A stretch of DNA of 64,000 nucleotides from Streptococcus mitis SK564. GTDB taxonomy: Bacteria > Bacillota > Bacilli > Lactobacillales > Streptococcaceae. The stretch is from NCBI RefSeq assembly GCF_000148525.1, contig NZ_AEDU01000025.1:35053-99052 (forward strand), given 5' to 3'. The number at the start of each line of letters is the position of its first letter. Within the stretch, counting starts at the first letter, position 1. The translations under genes and the position numbers were made by a program. Shown here one piece after another: positions 6,376 to 14,245 of the stretch. The notes under the pieces are model-generated. The model was not told the DNA's origin and did no database searches. It was given only the letters and a program-made list of their open reading frames with translations.

Positions 6376-6516
6376 AACTACTTGCAATATATGGGCTTTT
6401 AAAAAATCTCATATAAGCCCCATATCCGCCTTGTTTTCTATTCTGGTACATTTTACCATCTGACTGCTTAAAATCGAAAATAAGGGGGTTCTCGTAGCTC
6501 CTCGCATGGTATAAAC

Positions 6517-6545
6517 TCAAAACCTTTTCTAATTGCTTGCCTGCT
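6517..6545 (+). repeat. 29-bp perfect direct repeat, copy 2
   Basis: This is identical to 2013-2041. Here it ends 20 bases before the integrase start codon and just ahead of the AAAAGGAG ribosome site. Confidence 0.85.
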
Positions 6546-6565
6546 GATGGAAAAGGAGTAAAACC

Positions 6566-7732
6566 ATGAAGATTACAGAGTACAAAAAGAAAGATGGATC
6601 AGTAGTTTACCGTTCCAGCGTTTATCTTGGCATCGATACCGTAACGGGTAAGAAAGTCAAGACAACTATTTCAGACAGAACTAAGAACAGGCTCAAAAGC
6701 AAGGCTATCCAAGCCAAAGTAGAGTTTGAAAAAAACGGCTCAACGGTTATAAAAACCGTCAACGTTACCACCTATCAGGAATTGACGGAACTCTGGCTAG
6801 AAAATTATTGCCATACAGTAAAACATAGCACCCTTATAGGCGCAAAAAACAACATAAAAAAGTATCTCCTACCAGCCTTTGGAGACTACAAACTAGATAA
6901 ACTAACGCCCCCAATCATTCAGCACCAGGTAAACCAGTGGGCAATAGATTACAATCAACTAGGAAAAGGTTATCAGCAATATAACCAACTCCATGCCCTA
7001 AATAAACGCATATTATCCTATGCCGTTTCCTTGCAAGTCATTGCTTCAAATCCAGCTAGTGATATCATCGTCCCACGGCGCAAACCCAAACAAGGGCAAA
7101 AACTGAAATATCTGGATGACGACAATTTGAAAAAATTCTTAGATTATCTGGATCAGTTGCCAAACACTTACAAAAATTTCTCCGATACGGTGTTATATAA
7201 GACACTTCTAGCGACTGGTTTGCGTATTCGTGAGTGTCTAGCCTTAAAATGGTCTGATATTGACCTACAAAACGGTAGCATTTCAGTTACCAAAACTTTA
7301 AACACCCTCAAGGAAATCACTAGCCCTAAAAGTAAAAGTAGCATTAGAGAAATAGCACTGGATACCAAAACGGTACTCATGCTTCGGCTCTATAAAGCAA
7401 GACAATCCCAAATAGGTAGGGAAATAGGGGTAACTTTTGAAAAATTGTTCTCTGATACCTTTGACAATTATAGAGAAGCTGGAGCGCTCAGATTCAGACT
7501 AGAAAAGCATTTAAAACTGGCTGGATGTCCTCGTTTAAGTTTCCACGCTTTCCGACACACCCACGCTAGTATCTTGCTTAATGCTGGCCTGCCATACAAG
7601 GAAATACAGACACGGCTTGGCCATGCAAAAATATCTGTAACCATGGACACTTACAGCCATTTATCAAAAGAGAACCAAAAAAGAGCAGTCTCATTCTTTG
7701 AAACTGCCCTCGAAAAAATAAAAAGTTCTTAA
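6566..7732 (+). CDS. int: Tyrosine recombinase/phage integrase
   Basis: The 388-residue protein has the full tyrosine-recombinase layout. An AP2-like DNA-binding domain covers residues 1-55, a SAM-like core-binding domain about 65-165, and the catalytic domain about 180-375. The catalytic residues are visible: Arg220 (TGLRIRE), Lys near 255, His327 and Arg330 (HAFRH), His353 (LGH) and Tyr363 (DTYSH). It integrates and excises the element. It is the last gene on the right, as expected for an integrase beside its attachment site. AAAAGGAG precedes the ATG. Confidence 0.95.
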   Translation: MKITEYKKKDGSVVYRSSVYLGIDTVTGKKVKTTISDRTKNRLKSKAIQAKVEFEKNGSTVIKTVNVTTYQELTELWLENYCHTVKHSTLIGAKNNIKKYLLPAFGDYKLDKLTPPIIQHQVNQWAIDYNQLGKGYQQYNQLHALNKRILSYAVSLQVIASNPASDIIVPRRKPKQGQKLKYLDDDNLKKFLDYLDQLPNTYKNFSDTVLYKTLLATGLRIRECLALKWSDIDLQNGSISVTKTLNTLKEITSPKSKSSIREIALDTKTVLMLRLYKARQSQIGREIGVTFEKLFSDTFDNYREAGALRFRLEKHLKLAGCPRLSFHAFRHTHASILLNAGLPYKEIQTRLGHAKISVTMDTYSHLSKENQKRAVSFFETALEKIKSS

Positions 7733-7793
7733 AAAAGTCCACAAACTAAAAAAAGCGACACATAAAACCCTTATGTATCAACGATTATAGAAT

Positions 7794-7826
7794 AATTTCG
7801 GTATAATTGACTATTATACCGAAATT
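7794..7826. repeat. Perfect 14-bp inverted repeat right of the integrase
   Basis: AATTTCGGTATAAT at 7794-7807 and its exact complement at 7813-7826 flank the loop TGACT. TTTTCTTATTTTT follows on the plus strand. It can serve as the integrase terminator. Its position between integrase and chromosomal genes also makes it a candidate for part of the right attachment site; the left end needed to decide is not in the window. Confidence 0.7.
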
Positions 7827-7842
7827 TTCTTATTTTTAAAAG

Positions 7843-7881
7843 AAAAAGGGCGCTGGTAAAGGATAATCTTCACCAACTCCC
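7843..7881 (-). terminator. Terminator of the thiamine transporter operon
   Basis: On the minus strand GGGAGTTGGT (7872-7881) pairs with ACCAGCGCCC (7848-7857) with one mismatch and one G-U pair, and TTTTTC follows. It stands directly after the last gene of the operon. Confidence 0.8.
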
Positions 7882-7888
7882 TATTTTT

Positions 7889-8617
7889 CTACTTATCTAA
7901 GCCTAATTCTGCCAAGATTTGACGTTTGTAGGCAATCTTTTGGACTTCCTTATCCTCATCTTCAGACCAATCTAGTTTAATTTCTGAAACAATCTGCCCA
8001 GGGCGATTTTTCAAGATATAGATGCGGTCGCTGAGATTGAGTGCCTCCTCGATACTGTGAGTAATAATCAAGGTTGTTAGCTGCAACTGCTTGTGAATTT
8101 CAAGGTACCAAGCGTGGAGTTCCATCTTGGTCATCTCATCCAAGGCACTAAAGGCCTCATCCAAGAGAAAGAGCTTGTGCCCGAAAAGGTAAGTTCGAAG
8201 CAAGGCTACACGCTGACGCATCCCACCACTGAGTTCATGAGGATACTTATCCCGTACAGCTGTCAACTGGAAGGTCGCAAGAATTTCATCCGCGCGGGCA
8301 ATGGCTTCCGCCTTATCCACTTTTTGAATCAAGAGTGGCAGAATGATATTACCAAGCACCGTCTTGTGCTCCAAGAGGAGATCCTTTTGCAACATATAAC
8401 TCACGCGCCCCTTGGGATTCTCCTCCCCATCAAGGACAATTCTCCCTGACTGAACTTCTAAAATCCCAGCGATTAGATTAAAGAGGGTGGTCTTTCCAAC
8501 ACCACTTGGGCCTAGGATGGAAACCACTTCTCCTGAAGTCACCTGTAGGTTGATATCCTCTAAAATCCTCTCCTGACCATAGGCATAACTGACGTGTTCT
8601 AGTCTAATTTCTGTCAT
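7889..8617 (-). CDS. thiZ: ABC transporter ATPase, thiamine precursor uptake
   Basis: This 242-residue ATPase powers import of a thiamine precursor, probably the pyrimidine moiety, through the permease encoded upstream. It shows Walker A GPSGVGKTT (about residues 36-44), signature LSGGMRQR and Walker B LFLLDEAFSALDE with the following His switch (IITHSIEE). It belongs to the nitrate/taurine/ThiZ ATPase group. Its start overlaps the stop of the binding-protein gene by one base. Assignment to thiamine rests on the TPP riboswitch and the YkoF-like protein at the head of the operon. Confidence 0.85.
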   Translation of the reverse strand: MTEIRLEHVSYAYGQERILEDINLQVTSGEVVSILGPSGVGKTTLFNLIAGILEVQSGRIVLDGEENPKGRVSYMLQKDLLLEHKTVLGNIILPLLIQKVDKAEAIARADEILATFQLTAVRDKYPHELSGGMRQRVALLRTYLFGHKLFLLDEAFSALDEMTKMELHAWYLEIHKQLQLTTLIITHSIEEALNLSDRIYILKNRPGQIVSEIKLDWSEDEDKEVQKIAYKRQILAELGLDK

Positions 8618-9624
8618 TATTTCACAAATTCATTGGTGAAGCCTTTGTCTGTCAAGTCTTCTTTAAGGATACCATTTTCTTTATCCCATTTATAGAAGGC
8701 ATTCCAGCGAGCTGCATCAAATTGACCCCATTTTTCCTTGTCACTTGCGTATTCTTTTGACAAGTATTTTTGAGATTCGATGACAAAGTCACGTTTTTCC
8801 TGAAGTTCAGGTGCATTCTTGATAAGGATATCTGCCGCTTCCTCTGGATGCTCCATAGCATATTGGTAACCTTTTTTGATAGCTTGGATAACTTTGCGAG
8901 CTTCTTCTTTGTTGTCTTTCAGATAGTCATTGTTTGCGATGATAACTGGTGAATAGTAGTCAAACTCCTTGACATAGTCTTTCAAGTACATGAAGTTAGC
9001 ATCTACACCTTGTGATTTAGCAAGAATTCCATCCCATCCATAGTAGATCCATGCAGTATCAAATACTCCATTAGCAATCGGTGTGATAGAGTTTGAGTCG
9101 TTGTTTGGTACTTTTTCAACTTTTTCAAAATCTCCGCCTTGTGATTCTACCAAGGTTTTCAACATAGCAAGTTCAGTTGGGTCATTCCAAGTTCCGTATT
9201 TCTTACCAACCAAGTCCTTTGGACTAGCTACATTGTCAGATTTACGAGAGATAATTCCTGATGTATTGTGTTCAACAATAGCTGCAACGGCAGTAATACC
9301 TGCCCCTTTTTCCAATTTTTTAGCCATGTAGTCTTGGAAATACACTGCAAATGGTGCCTTACCATTGATAACCAAATCAGAAGAACTTTCTTCTGGTGGT
9401 AATTTCAAATCAACATCCACTCCAGCTTCTTTGAAATAACCTTTTTCCTTGGCAACATAAAGCCCTGTGTGATTGGTATTTGGTGTCCAGTCTAGGATAA
9501 AGTCGATTTTCTTAAGTTCTGCTTCCTTATTATCCTTAGAAGCAGTTCCTTGACCACAGGCCACAAGCACAACAGCTACAAGAGCTGTTAAAACAGTTAA
9601 AAACACTTTCCATGTTTTCTTCAT
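8617..9624 (-). CDS. thiY: NMT1/THI5-like substrate-binding lipoprotein
   Basis: A lipoprotein signal with lipobox VVLVAC (Cys at residue 23) anchors this 335-residue binding protein outside the membrane. The mature part is an NMT1/THI5-type periplasmic-binding fold: FILDWTPNTNHTGLYVAKEKGYFKEAGVDVDL (residues about 42-73) is the family hallmark, and the ESSSD region that follows lies in the ligand pocket. It should capture a pyrimidine precursor such as formylaminopyrimidine or HMP. It lies between permease and ATPase in the riboswitch-controlled operon. The exact ligand is inferred. Confidence 0.87.
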   Translation of the reverse strand: MKKTWKVFLTVLTALVAVVLVACGQGTASKDNKEAELKKIDFILDWTPNTNHTGLYVAKEKGYFKEAGVDVDLKLPPEESSSDLVINGKAPFAVYFQDYMAKKLEKGAGITAVAAIVEHNTSGIISRKSDNVASPKDLVGKKYGTWNDPTELAMLKTLVESQGGDFEKVEKVPNNDSNSITPIANGVFDTAWIYYGWDGILAKSQGVDANFMYLKDYVKEFDYYSPVIIANNDYLKDNKEEARKVIQAIKKGYQYAMEHPEEAADILIKNAPELQEKRDFVIESQKYLSKEYASDKEKWGQFDAARWNAFYKWDKENGILKEDLTDKGFTNEFVK

Positions 9625-9662
9625 TTCAATTTCCTCTTTTCTTTTTCAGAAACATTCTAATT

Positions 9663-10421
9663 CTACGAACGTTTCCATTTAATAACATATTTTTCACTAA
9701 TATCGACCAACTTCATACCCAGAAGGCTGATAATCGATACCAGAATAATAATAGCAAACATGGTATCATACTGAAACAGTTTCTTGGACTGAATCATGTA
9801 GACACCTAGTCCTTCAAAGCCTCCCAACCACTCAGATACCACTGTTGTGATAAAGGCGTAGGAGACACTGACCCTCAGACCTGCATAAAAGTAAGGCAGG
9901 CTGACTGGAATTTTAAAATGCCACAGAATCTGCCAAGGCTTGGCCCGCATAAGACTAAACAAGGTCAGCATATCCTTGTCACAATGCCTAAAACCGTCCA
10001 AAATGCTGACGATGATAGGAAAGGTTGTCGTTAAGATAATCAAGACAATCTTGGGCAAAATCCCATAACCTAGCCACAAGACCAGAATAGGGGCTATGGC
10101 AATGGTCGGAATAGTCTGAACAACCACCATCATAGGGTAAATCAGGTCATTGAGCCAAGTCAAACTATCCATAAGTACAGCCATGAGACAGGCAATCAAG
10201 ACTCCCAAAATCAGTCCCAATAAAGCCACTCTCAAGGTCGCCCAGCTATGGTGCCAGAGAAATTCTCTATCACGAACAAAGGCCTGGAGAATTTCAAGAG
10301 GTGTCGGCAGGATAAACTTGGGGAGAAGTTTAAGAAAACCTGCTAACTGCCAGATTGACAAGACTCCTAGAAAGCCCAATAGACTAATGTGTCGTCTCAG
10401 TATACTTTTCAAGTTTCTCAT
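9663..10421 (-). CDS. thiX: ABC transporter permease, thiamine precursor uptake
   Basis: The 252-residue membrane protein has about six hydrophobic helices and the binding-protein-dependent permease loop (EWLGGFEGLGVYMIQSKKLFQ, near residues 190-210) that docks to the ATPase. A TTG precedes the chosen ATG; the ATG lies about 11 bases after GTAGGAG and is the better start. The gene overlaps the end of the thiamine-binding protein gene by about 40 bases, which indicates translational coupling. Confidence 0.87.
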   Translation of the reverse strand: MRNLKSILRRHISLLGFLGVLSIWQLAGFLKLLPKFILPTPLEILQAFVRDREFLWHHSWATLRVALLGLILGVLIACLMAVLMDSLTWLNDLIYPMMVVVQTIPTIAIAPILVLWLGYGILPKIVLIILTTTFPIIVSILDGFRHCDKDMLTLFSLMRAKPWQILWHFKIPVSLPYFYAGLRVSVSYAFITTVVSEWLGGFEGLGVYMIQSKKLFQYDTMFAIIILVSIISLLGMKLVDISEKYVIKWKRS

Positions 10422-10674
10422 CAATACTTAAAATCTCTCCTACATTTATTTTGACATTGGCAAAGACATTATCTGCCTCCTGCCCTGCCACCTCTAGCGC
10501 TTCTTTGAGAATGCGCATAAGCTCATCAAACTCCCCTTCCAAGACCGTTTCAAATGGTGTCACCACCATAGTTACCTCTTGAGCTTGCAGATAAGCAATG
10601 ACTTGATCGATAACAGCAATCCGATCAATCCCCTGTGATAGGGGTAAAATTTGCAAGGCGATGCTTGCTTTCAT
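10384..10674 (-). CDS. YkoF/MTH1187-like thiamine-binding protein
   Basis: This is a 96-residue ferredoxin-fold protein of the MTH1187/YkoF group (MKASIALQILPLSQG... TMVVTPFETVLEGEFDELMRILKEALE). Family members bind thiamine or its HMP part and are commonly encoded with ThiXYZ transporters. The frame extends upstream into the riboswitch terminator, so the start is the ATG at 10672-10674, preceded by GAGGAGG. It is the first gene after the riboswitch and would be cytoplasmic, perhaps buffering the imported ligand. Confidence 0.8.
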   Translation of the reverse strand: MKASIALQILPLSQGIDRIAVIDQVIAYLQAQEVTMVVTPFETVLEGEFDELMRILKEALEVAGQEADNVFANVKINVGEILSIDEKLEKYTETTH

Positions 10675-10703
10675 AAGAACCTCCTCTTCTCGTTTTCCTT
10701 TGA

Positions 10704-10738
10704 CAAAAAGAAAAACCTTTACCATATATGGAAAAGGT
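10704..10738 (-). terminator. Expression-platform terminator of the TPP riboswitch
   Basis: On the minus strand ACCTTTTCCATATATGG pairs back onto itself (ACCTTT with AAAGGT, CCA with TGG) and runs into TTTTTCTTTTTG. Located between the aptamer and the first gene, it indicates control by premature termination when TPP is bound. Confidence 0.8.
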
Positions 10739-10751
10739 GCAGAATAGACTA

Positions 10752-10838
<87 letters not shown>

Positions 10839-10894
10839 TTATATGGACATATGATAGCGCAAAATAAAAAAAATGTCAAGGAAACTGCTTACAG

Positions 10895-10919
10895 AAAAGA
10901 GCAGGAAAATTTCCTACTC
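10895..10919 (-). terminator. cbpD terminator
   Basis: On the minus strand GAGTAGGAAA and TTTCCTGCTC form a stem followed by TTTTC, just after the cbpD stop codon. Confidence 0.65.
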
Positions 10920-10926
10920 CCATTTT

Positions 10927-12039
10927 CTATACTCGTTCTCCATCACTGTTTACTCTGTAGCCATCCACCGTCGTATTAACAGCTAAGGCACCTGAAGAGT
11001 AAGAATAATACCACTTACCAGAAACTTGATACCATCCTGTTTTCATTGCCCCTGAACTATCTAGATAATACCACGAGCCATTCTCCTTTAACCATCCTGT
11101 CTGCATTTCACCAGATGATTTCAAATAATACCAGCTAGAACCGTCTTTCAACCAGCCCGTTGATTTAGAACCATTTGATTTGAAATGATACCAACTACCA
11201 TTTATTTTTTTCCAACCAACAGTCAGAACATCATTGGAACTACCTTCTGTTTGATTCTGCGATGACACAACCTCCTCTAACTGAATATAGCGACGACTTC
11301 CACTATAAGATATATAACTCAACCACTTATACCCATCTTTTTCAAGTACCTGATCATAATGAACACTCTCACCTGGAGAATAATATGCAATTGAAGTTGC
11401 ACTAACTAAAGGTTGATTTTTTATAGCTGCCTTATTCTTAAAATAATGAGTTCCTCCTGTCGAAGAAGGTTGACTATTGAATACTTTGCCACTACTTAAT
11501 ACATTACCCCTATCCAAATCTTTAAAATGAATAAATCCTGTCATCGTATTTGCTTTTATAATTCGTTTATTATAGGATCCTGTATAACCATAGTTGTATT
11601 CCTCAATTTCTATATTATCCCCCATTACATTTGAAACCCAGGCAACATGACCATATCCTCCTGCAGTAGACCAAGCAATAGATCCAATCGTTGGTACACT
11701 ATCTACACGATATCCTTCACGACGAGCACGATAGCCCCATTCATTCGCATTTCCATAAGCTGCCGAAATCTCAAAACCATTGACATTACTCAAACGAAAG
11801 GCTGCAAAAGAAGTACACTGACGAGAATACATGCGCCACTTATCAATTTCCTGACTCCCATTTTTATAATAGGCAGGATAATCATCTCCACGCGCAATCG
11901 ATCCATTTCCTCCAGAATAGGCATATACACTATCACTCGCTACTAGCATCAATCCTACTGCTAAAAAAGGAACAACCTTTTTAACTGATTTTCTCAAAGA
12001 AAATCCTGTCTCTGTTACTTTGAATGGTAAAACTTTCAT
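10927..12039 (-). CDS. cbpD: Choline-binding murein hydrolase, competence fratricin
   Basis: CbpD is secreted by competent cells to lyse non-competent relatives and release DNA. A signal peptide ends near residue 40. A CHAP amidase/endopeptidase domain covers about 45-170, with Cys75 (RQCTSF), His131 (GYGHVAWV) and Asn149 as likely catalytic residues. One SH3b-like domain follows (about 195-258), then four choline-binding repeats from about 275 (GWKKINGSWYHF, GWLKDGSSWYYL, GWLKENGSWYYL, GWYQVSGKWYYS). At 370 residues it is shorter than the pneumococcal protein I remember, which has two SH3b domains. AAGGAGGA precedes the ATG, and a cin-box lies upstream. Confidence 0.93.
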   Translation of the reverse strand: MKVLPFKVTETGFSLRKSVKKVVPFLAVGLMLVASDSVYAYSGGNGSIARGDDYPAYYKNGSQEIDKWRMYSRQCTSFAAFRLSNVNGFEISAAYGNANEWGYRARREGYRVDSVPTIGSIAWSTAGGYGHVAWVSNVMGDNIEIEEYNYGYTGSYNKRIIKANTMTGFIHFKDLDRGNVLSSGKVFNSQPSSTGGTHYFKNKAAIKNQPLVSATSIAYYSPGESVHYDQVLEKDGYKWLSYISYSGSRRYIQLEEVVSSQNQTEGSSNDVLTVGWKKINGSWYHFKSNGSKSTGWLKDGSSWYYLKSSGEMQTGWLKENGSWYYLDSSGAMKTGWYQVSGKWYYSYSSGALAVNTTVDGYRVNSDGERV

Positions 12040-12088
12040 TCTTCCTCCTTGAAAAATAATATAAATCGAAGATTACCTTCACTTAAAC

Positions 12089-12096
12089 TATTCGGA
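12089..12096 (-). promoter_or_regulatory. ComX cin-box of cbpD
   Basis: TCCGAATA on the minus strand fits the competence sigma-factor box TNCGAATA, preceded by a T-rich tract. It is about 50 bases ahead of the cbpD ATG, consistent with cbpD being a late competence gene. Confidence 0.8.
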
Positions 12097-12106
12097 GAAA
12101 AAAGAA

Positions 12107-12129
12107 AAAGTGAGAAAATTTCTCACTTT
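12107..12129 (-). terminator. veg terminator
   Basis: AAAGTGAGA...TCTCACTTT is a 9-bp stem followed on the minus strand by TTCTTTTTT. It ends the dnaB-veg transcript immediately upstream of the cbpD promoter and insulates cbpD. Confidence 0.8.
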
Positions 12130-12394
12130 AGTCCAGATAATGAATCAAATTCTTTTCTGTAAGGATATCTGAGTAAGTAAAGGATTCAACGTAAACATTA
12201 GCTTGTTTATCTCCTTCAACATTTCCAAATTCAACGATAAATAGGGATGGATAAACCTCAATTAGCTTACCCAATCTATTTTTTTGGCGCTTACGTCCAT
12301 TTTCCAAAGTCATTTCAATTACATGACCCTCATGTGCCTTGATTTCTTCTTTGATTTTTTTCATCTTAGCTACATCTGTAAATGCATCTGTCAT
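12128..12394 (-). CDS. veg: Veg-family protein
   Basis: This 88-residue cytoplasmic protein matches the Veg family (IKEEIKAHEGHVIEMTLENGRKRQKNRLGKLIEVYPSLFIVEF), a small beta-barrel protein. In Bacillus, Veg promotes biofilm matrix gene expression; its role in streptococci is not clear. The start overlaps the stop of dnaB by four bases, so the two are coupled. Confidence 0.85.
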   Translation of the reverse strand: MTDAFTDVAKMKKIKEEIKAHEGHVIEMTLENGRKRQKNRLGKLIEVYPSLFIVEFGNVEGDKQANVYVESFTYSDILTEKNLIHYLD

Positions 12395-13749
12395 CTTATT
12401 TCCTCCCTTTTTGAAATACTTGAAAATTTATTGTATTCTTTTTGGAAAATTAATTCCACCGTTCCACGAGCTCCACTACGGTTTTTCTCGATAATAACTT
12501 CTACCTTATTATTTGGTATGCCTTCCTCTTCTTCACCACCACGCTCATAGTAATCGTCGCGATAAAGAAAGGCTACGATATCAGCGTCCTGCTCAATAGA
12601 CCCAGATTCACGAATATCAGACAAGACCGGTCTCTTATCCTGACGTTGTTCTACACCACGAGAAAGCTGACTTAGAGCAATTACTGGAACTTTCAGTTCC
12701 TTGGCTAGGATTTTCAACTGACGTGAAATTTCTGAAACTTCTTGTTGACGATTTTCTCGGCCTGTACCTGTAATCAATTGCAAGTAGTCTATCAAAATCA
12801 AACCAAGATTGCCCGTTTCTTGAGCCAATTTACGAGAACGAGATCGAATCTCTGTAATTCGAATCCCTGGTGTATCATCGATATAGATACTCGCGTTGGC
12901 TAGATTCCCTTGAGCAATGGTATACTTTTGCCATTCCTCATCGGTCAATTGCCCCGTACGGATAGAATGGGATTCTACCAAACCTTCTGCCGCCAACATA
13001 CGATCCACTAGACTTTCCGCACCCATTTCCAGTGAAAAAATAGCAACCGTTTTGTCCAACTTAGTCCCAATGTTCTGAGCGATATTCAAGGCAAAGGCTG
13101 TCTTACCAACCGCCGGACGAGCTGCTAGGATAATCAACTCCTCCTCATGCAAACCAGTCGTCATATGATCCAAATCACGGTAGCCCGTCGCAATACCTGT
13201 AATATCGGTCGTTTGTTGCGAGCGAGCTTCCAGATTTCCAAAGTTGACATTCAACACATCTCGAATGTTCTTAAATCCACTTCGATTAGCATTTTCGCTG
13301 ACATCAATCAGGCCTTTTTCTGCCTGAGCAATAATTTCATCAGCTGGTTGCGAAGCCTCGTAAGCTTGATTGACAGACTCTGTCAACTTGGCGATTAATC
13401 GCCGTAGCATTGCTTTTTCTGCAACAATCTTAGCATAATACTCCGCATTAGCAGAAGTTGGCACAGAATTGACAATCTCAACCAAGTAAGACAGGCCACC
13501 AATATTCTGTAAATCACCTTGATTATCAAGAATGGTACGAACCGTTGTTGCATCTATAGCATCGCCACGATCGGATAAGTCAACCATAGCTTGGAAAATC
13601 AAACGATGGGCATACTTAAAAAAGTCTCGAGACTCAATATATTCTCGAACAAAAACAAGCTTACTCTCGTCAATAAAGATAGCCCCTAAAACGGATTGCT
13701 CAGCTAAGATATCTTGAGGTTGTACTCGTAACTCTTCTACTTCTGCCAT
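12391..13749 (-). CDS. dnaB: Replicative DNA helicase
   Basis: This hexameric 5'-3' helicase unwinds DNA at the replication fork. The N-terminal DnaB domain (about residues 8-110) binds primase and loader. The RecA-like ATPase domain follows, with Walker A AARPAVGKTAF near residue 210 and Walker B LILIDYLQLI near 318, followed by the conserved SREISRQLK-like and ALSQLSRGVEQR motifs. At 452 residues it has the usual length. It lies downstream of rplI, as in most Firmicutes. Confidence 0.97.
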   Translation of the reverse strand: MAEVEELRVQPQDILAEQSVLGAIFIDESKLVFVREYIESRDFFKYAHRLIFQAMVDLSDRGDAIDATTVRTILDNQGDLQNIGGLSYLVEIVNSVPTSANAEYYAKIVAEKAMLRRLIAKLTESVNQAYEASQPADEIIAQAEKGLIDVSENANRSGFKNIRDVLNVNFGNLEARSQQTTDITGIATGYRDLDHMTTGLHEEELIILAARPAVGKTAFALNIAQNIGTKLDKTVAIFSLEMGAESLVDRMLAAEGLVESHSIRTGQLTDEEWQKYTIAQGNLANASIYIDDTPGIRITEIRSRSRKLAQETGNLGLILIDYLQLITGTGRENRQQEVSEISRQLKILAKELKVPVIALSQLSRGVEQRQDKRPVLSDIRESGSIEQDADIVAFLYRDDYYERGGEEEEGIPNNKVEVIIEKNRSGARGTVELIFQKEYNKFSSISKREEIR

Positions 13750-13792
13750 CAGACTTCCCTTCCTTTTACAATCTTGTCAAGAAGGTGTAAAC

Positions 13793-14245
13793 TTATCCTT
13801 CCTTCACACGAAGATTGATTACACTTGTGATATCTTGATAGATTTTCACTGGTACATCAATCAAACCAACTGCTCGAATCGGAGCTTGTACTTGAATATG
13901 ACGTTTATCAATCTTAATTCCAAATTGCTTTTGCAATTCTTCTGCAATCTTCTTATTGGTAATAGAACCAAAAGTACGGCCATCTGGACCAACTTTTTCA
14001 ACAAATTCTACAACAGTTTCTTCTGCTTCAAGTTGGGCTTTAATTGCTTTTGCTTCTGCAATCATCTCAGCGTGAGCTTTTTCTTCAGATTTTTGTTTAC
14101 CACGAAGTTCACCTACCGCTTGAGCAGTCGCTTCTTTGGCTAGATTCTTTTTGATAAGAAAGTTTTGTGCATACCCTGTTGGTACTTCCTTAATTTCGCC
14201 TTTTTTACCTTTTCCTTTGACATCTGCTAAAAAGATTACTTTCAT
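13793..14245 (-). CDS. rplI: Ribosomal protein L9
   Basis: L9 binds 23S rRNA at the L1 stalk base with its N-terminal domain ([36 protein letters not shown]) and projects a C-terminal domain by a long helix. Both domains and the linking helix (about residues 41-75) are present, with 150 residues in all. It overlaps the stop of gdpP by one base. Confidence 0.97.
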   Translation of the reverse strand: MKVIFLADVKGKGKKGEIKEVPTGYAQNFLIKKNLAKEATAQAVGELRGKQKSEEKAHAEMIAEAKAIKAQLEAEETVVEFVEKVGPDGRTFGSITNKKIAEELQKQFGIKIDKRHIQVQAPIRAVGLIDVPVKIYQDITSVINLRVKEG

